Source: Tenericutes bacterium ADurb.BinA155
Lineage (GTDB): Bacteria; Bacillota_I; Bacilli_A; RFN20; CAG-826
Length of the DNA: 27,621 bases
Assembly (NCBI GenBank): GCA_002068375.1
Contig: MVZL01000002.1
Location: forward strand, 1 to 27,621
Direction: 5' to 3'
A program made the position numbers and the translations under genes. Numbering within the stretch: the stretch's first letter is position 1; each line of letters opens with the position of its first letter. The notes under the pieces were generated by a model. That model had not been told where the DNA came from, made no database searches, and saw only the letters and a list, made by a program, of their open reading frames with translations. Shown piece after piece: positions 13,786 to 21,380 of the stretch.

Positions 13786-15576
13786 TCAGCTGAAATCCAC
13801 GGCCACCACGATCCTGATGAAATCCTTCTGGACCTTCTGGCGCTCGGCGTCCCCCATCGGGACGAAGGTGACGTGCCGCCAGAAATGGTCGAACGTGAGA
13901 ATCGGGGTGTGCGATTTCCCCTGCAAATCCCCCTTCTCCGACTGCAGAGTCGGCCCGAATCCCTTCTTGAACACGAACGTCATCATGTAGGGATCGGGGT
14001 TCCCGGCGTCGTCCTTCCCGCCGACGATGATCTTCTCCACGCAGGCGTCGAAGATCTCCGGCATGAAGGAGTCCATCTTCTTCCCATTGTGCTCGACGGC
14101 GGCCTTCCGGAAAGCCTCGAGGTTTTTGATGGCGTTGGCCTCGGTGTCGCCTTTGTAGTCGAGCTCCTCTTTCTCCTTTTGCAGTTTGCCCTTCTCAATG
14201 GAGATCTCCTTGAACTTCCGGTCATAGGCTTCCTGCGACAGCTGGCCATCCACCAAAAGCCCGGCGATCTGGTCCATCCGCGTTTGGCAGTCCTTCAGCT
14301 TCCTTTCGTTCTGCCCGAACAGCGTCTTGAGGTTGCTCCGCCGGAGGTAATCCTCCGATTTCTGGATGAAATCCTCCAGGAAGGTGGAATCCGACCCCAC
14401 GACCCGGTTGTAGGCATCGACGAAGGCGTTGCCGATCTCTTCCTCCGGGATCCCTTTGCTGTTGGGGCAGGTGTGCTTGCCGTCTTTGGCGTAGCCCATG
14501 CACTGCCAGATCGTCTTCTCGTAGTTCTTCCCGCTCCGCCAGGATCTGCGGCTCAATGGCTTCCCGCAGAAACCGCATTCGAGGAGCGAAGAAAAAGGAT
14601 AGGTCCTCGAGAACCGGCTTCTCGTCCCGTCGGGGTTGAGCCGGCGGACGTAGGAGCGCTTCTGGAGCATGGCGTTGGCCCGCTCCCATTCATCCACGCT
14701 CACGATGGGCTCGTGGTGGTTGGTGAGATAGAACTTGTCGGATTCGCCCCTGTTGTCGAGTCGCTTCTTGGTGATGGGGTCGACCGTGAAGGTCTTGCCC
14801 TGGAGCAGATCGCCCTTGTACTTCTCGTTCTTGAGGATGCCGAGGATCGTGCTGTCGCACCAGTGAGCCGACCCGTATTTCGTCTTCCATCCGTGCTGGC
14901 CTAACTCCCTGGCCAGAACCGTGGTCCCGATGCCCTCGAGGTAGCGCTTGAAGATGTAGCGGATGATTTCCGCCTCCTTCTCGTTGATGGTGATCTTTTT
15001 GGTCTTCTCGTCGTAGTTGTAGCCCAGGCACGAATTGAAGCCCACGAGGTCGCCTTTGCTCATCATCATCGAAAGGCCCTTCTTCACGTGCTCGGAGGTG
15101 TTCTGGACCTCCTGCTGGGCGACGGAAGAGAGGACGGTGATGAGAAGCTCGCCCTGCTCGGTGGCGGTGTCGATGTGCTCCTCCTCGAAGCGGATGTAGA
15201 CCCGCTTCTCCTTGAGGATGCGGACGTAGTTGAGCGTGTCCACGGTGTTTCTCGCGAAGCGCGAGATCGATTTGACGAGGATGAGGTCGATCTTGCCCGC
15301 CATGCAGTCGCCGATCATCCGCATGAAATCGGGGCGCTTCTCGGCGGCGGTCCCGGTGATGCCCTCGTCGGCGTAGATGCCGGCGTTGACCCAGTTCGGG
15401 TTGCTTTCGATGAGCGTCTTGTAGTAGGTCATCTGGGAGTTGAACGAATCGATCTGCTCATCGCTCGTGGTCGAGACCCGGCAATAGGCGGCGACCCGGA
15501 GCTTCCGCCCCGAGTCCGCCACTTCCTTCGCCAGCTTCTTGGCCTTGATGATCTGCACCTGTCCTTGCTCTTCCAT
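13786..15576 (-). CDS. Large serine recombinase (596 aa)
   Basis: This site-specific recombinase cuts and rejoins DNA through a serine. The N-terminal resolvase-type domain starts with RVAAYCRVSTTSDEQ (catalytic Ser35) and contains YADEGITGT, KSISRFARN and SVAQQE. The recombinase domain follows (about 190-300, NEKYKGDLLQGKTFTVDP), then a zinc ribbon (CGFCGKPLSRRSW, later C...CPN), a coiled-coil region (about 420-500) and a DUF4368-like tail. This is the architecture of TnpX/TndX-type integrases of Bacillota conjugative and mobilisable elements. GGAGG lies 8 bases before the ATG. It is the last gene of the mobility unit and sits against junction E, so it is the best candidate for the enzyme that inserted the element at rlmD; its full length suggests it is functional. 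Confidence 0.93.
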   Translation of the reverse strand: MEEQGQVQIIKAKKLAKEVADSGRKLRVAAYCRVSTTSDEQIDSFNSQMTYYKTLIESNPNWVNAGIYADEGITGTAAEKRPDFMRMIGDCMAGKIDLILVKSISRFARNTVDTLNYVRILKEKRVYIRFEEEHIDTATEQGELLITVLSSVAQQEVQNTSEHVKKGLSMMMSKGDLVGFNSCLGYNYDEKTKKITINEKEAEIIRYIFKRYLEGIGTTVLARELGQHGWKTKYGSAHWCDSTILGILKNEKYKGDLLQGKTFTVDPITKKRLDNRGESDKFYLTNHHEPIVSVDEWERANAMLQKRSYVRRLNPDGTRSRFSRTYPFSSLLECGFCGKPLSRRSWRSGKNYEKTIWQCMGYAKDGKHTCPNSKGIPEEEIGNAFVDAYNRVVGSDSTFLEDFIQKSEDYLRRSNLKTLFGQNERKLKDCQTRMDQIAGLLVDGQLSQEAYDRKFKEISIEKGKLQKEKEELDYKGDTEANAIKNLEAFRKAAVEHNGKKMDSFMPEIFDACVEKIIVGGKDDAGNPDPYMMTFVFKKGFGPTLQSEKGDLQGKSHTPILTFDHFWRHVTFVPMGDAERQKVQKDFIRIVVAVDFS

Positions 15577-15588
15577 CGCTTTTCCTCC

Positions 15589-15810
15589 TTACATCCCGTT
15601 CCCGCGTCTAGGCGAGTTCGGGCTCTTGCCGACCATGAGGTCGGACGTCACCTTGAAGTCCTTCATGAAGCAGGACTTGAGGTAGTCGTATTCGGCTTGG
15701 GTGATGGCCCCGGCCCGCTTCATCTCGCCTAAGAGGGCGATTGAGCGGACGTAGTATTTCAGATCCTCGGCGCTCTTGTTCGCGTCGTGGCTTTTGTTGA
15801 AGTCGAACAT
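15589..15810 (-). CDS. SHOCT-like small protein (73 aa)
   Basis: Residues about 16-52 (EDLKYYVRSIALLGEMKRAGAITQAEYDYLKSCFM) match the SHOCT pattern, in which a short helix is followed by G-x-I-T-x-x-E-(F/Y). Such segments occur in mobile-element proteins and probably mediate oligomerisation. The start lies 3 bases after the preceding stop and the stop 12 bases before the recombinase start, so it is made with the recombinase and may be an accessory or directionality factor. That role is inferred from position only. Confidence 0.65.
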   Translation of the reverse strand: MFDFNKSHDANKSAEDLKYYVRSIALLGEMKRAGAITQAEYDYLKSCFMKDFKVTSDLMVGKSPNSPRRGNGM

Positions 15811-15813
15811 CGC

Positions 15814-16272
15814 TCACTTGCCCCCTTTCTTCTCGTCCGGCCGCTCATGCTCCGGGCATGGGTTGTCGCCCAGACCGTCGCGCATCCCTTTGAAGTAGGA
15901 TGTCCCGTCGTAGCAGCGCTCGCCGTCGAAGTAGCCGAACATCGCGTCGATGATGCGGTTCCCGATCGGCTCCTCCTTGGGCTTCTTGCCGTCGCCCTGG
16001 AGGTAGTAGTTGACCCTTTCGTGGCGGTCCTTGTCGCCGACCCAGCGGTCGTAGTCGTCCAGGAACTCATCGAGGGCGTCCTCCTCGGGCGTGTCGGAGT
16101 CCTGATGCCGCTCCAAGTAATAGCGGCTGATCTCGATGATGATGAACGTCTCCAGCTTCGCGAACTTCTCGTAGGCGGGGAACTTCCCGCTCTTCGGCTC
16201 AAGCGACTCGTCGGCCGGTTTGAAGCAGGCCAGAACGAAGTCCTTTTTAGCGTCTTCTTTTTTCTTTCCCAT
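15814..16272 (-). CDS. Acidic protein of unknown function (152 aa)
   Basis: The ATG at 16272 is preferred because GGAAGGATCAAAGGATCT lies upstream; a GTG at 16347 in the same frame has no ribosome binding site and would run through a hairpin. No family recognised. A helical N-terminus (DAKKDFVLACFKPADES) is followed by a strongly acidic stretch (DSDTPEEDALDEFLDDYDRW) and a C-terminal part with a possible compact domain (GYFDGERCYDGTSYFKGMRDGL). It is translated just ahead of the SHOCT-like gene and the recombinase and is probably part of the mobility unit. Confidence 0.7.
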   Translation of the reverse strand: MGKKKEDAKKDFVLACFKPADESLEPKSGKFPAYEKFAKLETFIIIEISRYYLERHQDSDTPEEDALDEFLDDYDRWVGDKDRHERVNYYLQGDGKKPKEEPIGNRIIDAMFGYFDGERCYDGTSYFKGMRDGLGDNPCPEHERPDEKKGGK

Positions 16273-16318
16273 AGATCCTTTGATCCTTCCTTTTTCATTG
16301 TCGTAGTCGTCTTTTGAG

Positions 16319-16367
16319 GAGCGGGTTTCCCGCTCGCTCGACTTCACTTGGTTCTAACTTTTAGAAC
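16319..16367 (-). promoter_or_regulatory. Two leader inverted repeats before the mobility unit
   Basis: GTTCTAA/TTAGAAC (16351-16357 and 16361-16367, 3-base loop) and GAGCGGG/CCCGCTC (16319-16325 and 16329-16335, 3-base loop) are both perfect 7-bp arms between the relaxase stop and the 152-aa gene. On the minus strand a possible GATAAC -10 lies just upstream. The first could be an operator and the second a leader hairpin; neither has a terminator-type T-run. Confidence 0.45.
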
Positions 16368-16408
16368 AAAGTGTTATCCTGTCTCTTTTTTCAGGGCCGT
16401 GGACCCCT

Positions 16409-17581
16409 CTACACCAGTTCCTGCCCCTCCTCTTTCTCGCGCTCGCATTCGCGCATCTTCTCCTCGAATTCATCGAAGGCGTCCATCGCCTCTTGGGAGA
16501 CTCTGGCGGACATCGCCGCAGCCCCCAGAACGAGGTCAAGGGCGCTCCGCTGATGGAGCCTTTGCTTGGCTTTCGGATGATGGAGCAAGAGGGCTTTCCG
16601 CCTCTCCTCGCCGCGCTTGGCGACGAGCTCCTTGATGAGGGCGTTCCCCATCCGCCGCTTCATGTCTTTGACGAAGGCGGGGCGGTAGAGATAAGGGGCC
16701 GGGTCGATGTGCTGGGCTTTGAGAACCTCGGTGGTTTTCACATCCCTTTCGTCGGCCTCTTTGAGCACCTTGTTCCACAAAGGCGTCACGCATTCGTTCT
16801 CCAGCACGAGGTCGGTGGCGGCGTCGATGTCGTCACGGCAGGCGTCCATGTTGGCGGACTCGTAGCCGAGGTCGCCGGTGAGCGGGATCTCCTGATAGAG
16901 CTTCTCGACCAGACGGCGGAACGATCTCCCGTCGCGGGTGTAGGAGCCGGTCACCGCCTTGTCGATCTCGGCGATCACCACCTGGCGGACCCGATACGCC
17001 CCTTCCACCGGCTCGAGGTAATGCTTCTCGATCGAAGCCTTGAACCCGTTGATCTTCTCGAGCGGGATCTTGCCCCGGCGGAAGATACGGCCTTTCGTCT
17101 TGCGGTCGTAGGCAGTCGGCTCTTGCTGGAAGAAGCTCAGATGGATGTGCCGGTTGTCGGTGTTCTCATGGAGCCCGGCGTACCAAACCGTCTTCTTGGG
17201 GTCGAGGCCGGCGCTCTTGAAGAACCCGGGCAACGTCTTCTTGAGAAGCTCCTGGGCCCGGATCCAGTTGTTACAGTTGGCCTTGCCGTAGACCTCCTCG
17301 AACGAGATCACGCAGTCCCAGATGCAGGACTTGGTCTCCCGGAGTTCCGCGCGCAGTTCCTTCTTCTCCTCTTTGTTGAGGAGCCCCTGAGCGGAGAAAA
17401 TGCCTGAGGACTTCTCGTCGTCCCCGGCGTAGTCGACGTAATCCCTCACCCCGGCGGTCTTGATGCCCTTGTCGATGTAAGAGAGGTAGTCATCCGCCTT
17501 GCCGGACGAATAGAAGTCACGGCCGGCGGTCTTCATGTCGTAGTAATGCATCCTCACGACGACGTTAGGTGTTGTTGCCAT
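16409..17581 (-). CDS. MobL-like relaxase (390 aa)
   Basis: Relaxases nick one strand at oriT and pilot it into the recipient. The metal-binding HUH motif is HENTDNRHIHL (138-148: His138, His145, His147). Candidate catalytic tyrosines lie in the N-terminal block (MHYYDM 11-16; YLSYIDKG 32-39). The order SGIFSAQGLL (59-68), IWDCVISFEEVYGKA (87-101) and the HUH motif follows the layout of Bacillota MobL-type relaxases. The C-terminal third is helical and charged. No conjugation machinery (type IV coupling ATPase or VirB4-like gene) is visible, so the element would be mobilisable rather than self-transmissible, unless one of the FtsK-like genes in this array serves as coupling protein. The start overlaps the 3' end of the MobC-like gene by 17 bases. 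Confidence 0.82.
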   Translation of the reverse strand: MATTPNVVVRMHYYDMKTAGRDFYSSGKADDYLSYIDKGIKTAGVRDYVDYAGDDEKSSGIFSAQGLLNKEEKKELRAELRETKSCIWDCVISFEEVYGKANCNNWIRAQELLKKTLPGFFKSAGLDPKKTVWYAGLHENTDNRHIHLSFFQQEPTAYDRKTKGRIFRRGKIPLEKINGFKASIEKHYLEPVEGAYRVRQVVIAEIDKAVTGSYTRDGRSFRRLVEKLYQEIPLTGDLGYESANMDACRDDIDAATDLVLENECVTPLWNKVLKEADERDVKTTEVLKAQHIDPAPYLYRPAFVKDMKRRMGNALIKELVAKRGEERRKALLLHHPKAKQRLHQRSALDLVLGAAAMSARVSQEAMDAFDEFEEKMRECEREKEEGQELV

Positions 17582-17993
17582 AAGCGCTCTTTATCTCCTT
17601 TTCCCTGTAGAGCAGGTTGGTCGGCAGGGCGTCCTTCCGGCCCTTGTCGATCTCTTCGTGGTCGAGCCCCATCGAATCCACCAGCAGTTCGAGCAGCCGG
17701 TAGGTCTCGACGGCCAGAACCTTGTAGACCTCCATCCCGGCCCCGCTCTCGCACTGCCTGGACGAGACCTCGCCTAGTTTTTCCTCGATGGAGGACGCCT
17801 TGGCGTAAAGGCTTTGGAAGTCCTGCTCGCTGGTGACGCCCCGGATGGCCTCGCGTTTGTCGAGTCCGTCGTTCATCAGGGCCACCACATAGGCGGATTT
17901 GCTTCCGGTGTATCCGCTCTTGGCGAGGTCGTCCTCGATCCGCTTCTTGGTGTTGGCGTCGAGTCCGTTGATGGTGATGTAGTCCAAATTCAT
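17565..17993 (-). CDS. MobC-like relaxosome accessory protein (142 aa)
   Basis: The N-terminus (MNLDYITINGLDANTKKRIEDDLAKSGYTG) looks like a ribbon-helix-helix: a short strand followed by two helices, as in MobC-type proteins that bind oriT and open it for the relaxase. The rest (60-142) is helical. It lies directly upstream of, and overlaps, the relaxase gene, the usual position for such a protein. GGAGAGTGAGGAGAC precedes the ATG. The fold call rests on pattern and position. Confidence 0.65.
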   Translation of the reverse strand: MNLDYITINGLDANTKKRIEDDLAKSGYTGSKSAYVVALMNDGLDKREAIRGVTSEQDFQSLYAKASSIEEKLGEVSSRQCESGAGMEVYKVLAVETYRLLELLVDSMGLDHEEIDKGRKDALPTNLLYREKEIKSAYGNNT

Positions 17994-18004
17994 GTCTCCT
18001 CACT

Positions 18005-18113
18005 CTCCTTTCTCGGTTCATGTCCCCAGGCTGTTGTCCTTGGGAATTGTCCCTACATAAACTTAGATACTGATTTGCACCGGCCTCGACCCAAAATATT
18101 TACAATTGAAAAT
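18005..18113. other. Intergenic region, possible oriT
   Basis: This non-coding stretch lies directly upstream of the MobC-relaxase genes, where oriT is usually found. It contains two TTGTCC repeats (18033-18050 region) and a short GGGA-ATTG-TCCC inverted repeat. No known nick sequence is recognised, so the assignment rests on position. Confidence 0.3.
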
Positions 18114-18138
18114 GAAAAAGTCCCGTTTCATCGGGACT
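18114..18138 (-). terminator. Intrinsic terminator after the winged-helix gene
   Basis: On the minus strand a perfect 7-bp stem AGTCCCG/CGGGACT with a 6-base loop (18119-18138) is followed by TTTTT (18114-18118). It separates the R-M/winged-helix unit from the MobC-relaxase unit. Confidence 0.75.
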
Positions 18139-18169
18139 AATTCGCTAAAGTTTTTTCAGATTCGTGGCG

Positions 18170-18769
18170 TTATTTTTGAGGTTTTTTCAAGAACGGGGGG
18201 CGGATTTCCGTCATCCGTTTGTCCTCGATCTTCCGTTTTTTGTGCCGCTTGGACATCAGCTCGGAGTAGTTCTGGAACTTGTCGAAAGCGTTGTGATACC
18301 AGTCATAGGCGCCGGGGATGTCCTTGTAGTCATCCCAATGCCATTCGCGGAGGGCCAAAGCGTTACCCTTCCCATAGACTTTCTTGACCGTCGGCTTGAA
18401 GTCGTAGAATTCGCTCTCGATGCCCCGGATGAAGTGGTATTTGTTGACCGAGGTCGCCCCGTGTTCGTCCACGGTCGGCTCGATGCTGAGGTAGCCCTGC
18501 TTCTCCAGCCAATGGAGATCGTACTGAATCGTCCTCACCTCACAGCCGAGGTAGCAGGCGAAATAAAGCATGTCCACGGTGCCACCGTCGTTGGTCTTGA
18601 CCCAATACAAAAGGATGCAGCGGCGCTGAAAAGGCGTGACCTTCCGGACCAAAGCGTCGTTGTCGTCGTCCATTTCGCGGACGATCACGTATCCATACAT
18701 GCCCAGCCTTAAAGCCGTGCGAGCGTGGTTACGACGTAAAGCTGTGGGTATCCTTTTATCGTCTTCCAT
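18170..18769 (-). CDS. Winged-helix DNA-binding protein (199 aa)
   Basis: Residues about 45-115 fit a winged helix: TPFQRRCILLYWVKTNDGGTVDMLYFACYLGCEVRTIQYDLHWLEKQGYLSI, in which CEVRTIQYDLHWLEKQGYL is a recognition helix plus wing as in MarR-, replication- and Rep-type proteins. The C-terminal third is aromatic- and charge-rich (REWHWDDYKDIPGAYDWYHNAF) and ends in a basic tail (KRHKKRKIEDKR). It lies 22 bases after the methyltransferase stop on the same strand, with only a weak ribosome binding site (TTAGGG), so it is probably read through from the methyltransferase transcript. It may regulate the element or the R-M system; a replication role is also possible. Confidence 0.65.
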   Translation of the reverse strand: MEDDKRIPTALRRNHARTALRLGMYGYVIVREMDDDNDALVRKVTPFQRRCILLYWVKTNDGGTVDMLYFACYLGCEVRTIQYDLHWLEKQGYLSIEPTVDEHGATSVNKYHFIRGIESEFYDFKPTVKKVYGKGNALALREWHWDDYKDIPGAYDWYHNAFDKFQNYSELMSKRHKKRKIEDKRMTEIRPPFLKKPQK

Positions 18770-18791
18770 CGCTTAGTTACCCTAACAAAAA

Positions 18792-19760
18792 CTAATGCCC
18801 GTTGTCAGTTTCTTCAACGGCTTGATTGATTTTCTCCGCAATTCTTCGAATGACAGGAACAACCACACTATTCCCGGCTTGTTTATAAAGATGTGTCTGA
18901 GCCATATCTCCAGGCAGTTGATAGTCGACAGGGAAACCTTGAAGGTTAAAGCATTCGTGAGGTGTGAGTTTTCTAATTCCTTGAGGAGTCAGCACAAGCG
19001 GAACGTTGTGGCCACCTTCTCCCATGTTGGCGGTCAAAGTGGGGCAAACGTTTGATTTGTTCTCTCTAACATAGACCCGTCTCCACTGGTAAATTGTGTT
19101 CGGGTTTGTCATGTCGTGAACCAAGGTTTGATAAAAAGAGCAGCTATCGTTGGTGTAATAGTATTTTTCATCGACCCTGTTTTGGAAATCTATCACATCG
19201 GTCAGTCTGGTGGTTAGAGGGATGGGCTCCGGGAAATCGAAGTTTCGATAATCCTCGTGGTTTCTAAAGCCAACAATATAGATTCTTTCCCGGTTTTGGG
19301 GGACGTTTCCGTACTCCATTCCGTTCAGGACAGCATACTTAATTTCATATCCAGCGTCTTCCAACGCTTCTCTGATGACCCGGAACGTGTTTCCGTTATC
19401 GTGGCCCACCAAATTCTTCACGTTTTCGCAAAAGACTATCCGAGGGTGCTTTGCTTCGACGAGTCTAAGCAACTCAAAGAAAAGTTTTCCGCGTTCCTGA
19501 TCCTCGAAGCCTCTTTGGTAGCCGGCGATTGAAAAGGCCTGACAAGGGAACCCGCCCATTATCAAATCGCAGTTCGGAACATCCTGTGGCTGAACGTCTT
19601 GAATCATCCTGTGATCCACATCTAGGTCAAAATTCAGCTCATATGTTTTCACGGCAAAATCATCCATTTCATTGGCGTAAACGATATTATCTCCGGATTG
19701 AATAAACCCTTCTTCGATGCCCCCGACTCCAGCAAAGAAACTAGCGCAATTAAGTGGCAT
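18792..19760 (-). CDS. DNA (cytosine-5) methyltransferase of a type II R-M system (322 aa)
   Basis: It transfers a methyl group from AdoMet to carbon 5 of cytosine. All main C5-methyltransferase motifs are present: I FFAGVGGI (8-15), IV GGFPCQAFS (69-77) with catalytic Cys73, VI ENVKNL (112-117), VIII QNRERIYIVGF (155-165) and X GNSVVVPV near the C-terminus. The target-recognition region (about 215-260) includes VCPTLTANMGEGGHNVPLV. Length is normal for a single-specificity enzyme. It is divergent from a restriction endonuclease gene, and a 20-bp palindrome overlaps its promoter. GAAGGAG precedes the ATG. The AT-richer composition compared with the adjacent relaxase and recombinase genes suggests separate acquisition. 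Confidence 0.95.
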   Translation of the reverse strand: MPLNCASFFAGVGGIEEGFIQSGDNIVYANEMDDFAVKTYELNFDLDVDHRMIQDVQPQDVPNCDLIMGGFPCQAFSIAGYQRGFEDQERGKLFFELLRLVEAKHPRIVFCENVKNLVGHDNGNTFRVIREALEDAGYEIKYAVLNGMEYGNVPQNRERIYIVGFRNHEDYRNFDFPEPIPLTTRLTDVIDFQNRVDEKYYYTNDSCSFYQTLVHDMTNPNTIYQWRRVYVRENKSNVCPTLTANMGEGGHNVPLVLTPQGIRKLTPHECFNLQGFPVDYQLPGDMAQTHLYKQAGNSVVVPVIRRIAEKINQAVEETDNGH

Positions 19761-19781
19761 ATCAGTTTCTCCTTCTCGAAT

Positions 19782-19811
19782 ATTCTACACAATTTGCGGC
19801 GCGCCGCAAAT
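19782..19811 (-). promoter_or_regulatory. Methyltransferase promoter overlapped by a 20-bp palindrome
   Basis: ATTTGCGGCGCGCCGCAAAT (19792-19811) is a perfect 20-bp palindrome in an AT-rich divergent region. It covers the -35 TTGCGG (19804-19809) and most of the 16-base spacer of the methyltransferase promoter, whose -10 is TAGAAT (19782-19787). It contains GCGGC and GCCGC, both forms of GCSGC. If the system recognises GCSGC, as its endonuclease's similarity to NgoFVII suggests, methylation here could control expression. Confidence 0.65.
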
Positions 19812-19856
19812 ACCATCGAGAGGAAGGTTTTCTTTTTTATAGCCAAACAAATAGGA

Positions 19857-19862
19857 TAAAAT
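19857..19862 (+). promoter_or_regulatory. -10 box of the restriction endonuclease gene
   Basis: TAAAAT lies 17 bases before the ATG, with a T-rich weak -35 about 17 bases upstream. No Shine-Dalgarno sequence is present, so the endonuclease is probably translated poorly compared with the methyltransferase, which has a good one. Confidence 0.4.
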
Positions 19863-19879
19863 AGTAAATACCGAACAAA

Positions 19880-21064
19880 ATGAGCGATCCATTACTCCCA
19901 TACACAGCCGAACAAATCGGCGAATATCAGAAGGAACTTGGAATAGTTGGCTCTCTTTCCAATTTGTTTTCAGACAGTTCTTCCCCGATGATCTATTATC
20001 GGGCCACCGAAAACATCTATTGCCGTGCTTTCTCCGCGTTGAACGTCTCTAGGTCAGATTGCACTGCCGATGCAATATTCAATTTCAAAACCGGCGTCGG
20101 GATTAAAACTTTCTTAGACAAAGAGAACGGATCCTTCCAAAAAATCGCCGAATTCAACAAACAGGCCCCGCTTTATAAAAACCTTTCTGGGATCGACCTT
20201 ATCAAAAGAATCGCCGAGCTGAGAAATGAACGCATCGATTTCACCATCAGAAACTATGGATTGAAATCAATGATTTATCACTGCATTTTGCGGGGAGAAA
20301 ATGGCCAAATATCAGTATTCGAAGAGCCTATGAATTCCATCGACATAAACAACATAAAAATCGTTTCCACTGAGGCTAACAAATGCGAGTTTACCGACGG
20401 AATTGAAGAATACGAATTCTACTTTTCCAAAAGCACCCTATTTAAGCATTTCTCATCAGGCGATCCGTTCCTTTCTTTCAAGGTCTCAATCTTGGCCGAT
20501 CCTATTGCCGCCCTATCGAGACTCATGGATTTTGCCCTTGAGAACGCCGAGCCAGCTTTCAACACTCAGATAGAGATACTCCCATCGATCGTTATCCCTC
20601 TCTATTCAGAAAACAAAAAAGCTGGGCGATTCGTCGCTGAAAGAAGCGGTTTGAATGAGTGGAACGCTGGCCCTAGAGTCCGTTTTGACAAGAAAGACCA
20701 CCACGCCATTTCTTCGAAAAAGAGAAATCCGGACGAAATTTATATCCCTTATCCGAAAGACCTATTAAAAGCGAACGAAGATTTCTTCCCGCCCAGAGGA
20801 ACATCATGGCAAATGAAACTTCCTAACGGCGATTGCTTGAGTATGAAGGTTTGCCAAGAGGGGAGCAAGGCTTTGATGTCTAATCCCAACAACGCGCTGG
20901 GTGAGTGGCTTCTGAGAGAAGTATTGAAATTACCACAGGGGCATTTAGTGACATATGAAGAGCTTTTGTCGATTGGCATAGATTCCATCGTTATTAGAAA
21001 ACACAAGGACGGAACGTTTGACTGTGATTTTATTGACAATAGCGTGGTAGACCTCGACATCTAA
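19880..21064 (+). CDS. Type II restriction endonuclease with a B3-like C-terminal domain (394 aa)
   Basis: The C-terminal part, about 250-370, has the order RSGLNEWNAGPRVR, DEIYIPYPKDL, FFPPRGTSWQMKLPNGDCLSMKVCQEGSKALMSNP and LGEWLLREVLKLPQGHLVTYEELLSIGIDSI, which matches my recollection of the DNA-binding domain of NgoFVII-, BfiI- and EcoRII-type enzymes (B3-like fold). The N-terminal part carries ATENIYC (42-48), SRSDCTADA (57-65) and GVGIKTF (72-78); Asp60/Asp64 with Lys76 could form a variant PD-(D/E)xK site. It lacks the HxK motif of phospholipase-D-type nucleases. It is divergent from the C5-methyltransferase, the usual arrangement of a type II pair. A specificity of GCSGC is possible from the NgoFVII resemblance but is not proven. 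Confidence 0.78.
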   Translation: MSDPLLPYTAEQIGEYQKELGIVGSLSNLFSDSSSPMIYYRATENIYCRAFSALNVSRSDCTADAIFNFKTGVGIKTFLDKENGSFQKIAEFNKQAPLYKNLSGIDLIKRIAELRNERIDFTIRNYGLKSMIYHCILRGENGQISVFEEPMNSIDINNIKIVSTEANKCEFTDGIEEYEFYFSKSTLFKHFSSGDPFLSFKVSILADPIAALSRLMDFALENAEPAFNTQIEILPSIVIPLYSENKKAGRFVAERSGLNEWNAGPRVRFDKKDHHAISSKKRNPDEIYIPYPKDLLKANEDFFPPRGTSWQMKLPNGDCLSMKVCQEGSKALMSNPNNALGEWLLREVLKLPQGHLVTYEELLSIGIDSIVIRKHKDGTFDCDFIDNSVVDLDI

Positions 21065-21126
21065 TAGCTCGAAAATCATTATTTGAATTTGAGTTGTTTT
21101 TAAGCTAGAAAAAGAAGCATTTTCCC

Positions 21127-21380
21127 ATATGTCTATTTCATAGTGTGTCTACAGGCAAAAAAGTCAAAAAACGCCTTTTTTGGCGATTTTCGACCTCCTG
21201 TCGAGAAAGCCCATTTCATCGGCACTTTTCATATGTTCCCGGACTCTATATCCTTTTTCGGGTCTTCCGAAAATGGCCAAAAATAGGCCAAAATGGGGTT
21301 TCTCATTTTCTTAACAATATTCTAATTATTTAGTGTTTATAGGCGTTTCTTAACGACAATTCGCATACGGTCTCAACATG
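21127..21380. repeat. 254-bp direct repeat, right copy (element right end, attR)
   Basis: The counterpart of 6635-6887. It covers the last 17 codons of rlmD and the 200 bases after it, including the hairpin at 21163-21194 with an inner CGCC/GGCG stem. The final 31 bases are identical in both copies; beyond 21380 the left copy continues into element sequence and this one into the rest of rlmD. The element therefore brought in a replacement 3' end for rlmD. The hairpin may also terminate rlmD transcription. Confidence 0.8.

Noticed and set aside
13873..14904. Plus-strand open frames opposite the recombinase and relaxase genes
   Set aside because: Low-complexity shadow translations of GC-rich genes on the other strand with no motif or start signal.
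16400..16416. GTGTAGAGG on the minus strand at the relaxase stop, resembling the att module
   Set aside because: The CCTAGAGG and GATAT partners are missing at the expected spacing, and the match lies within the relaxase coding end.
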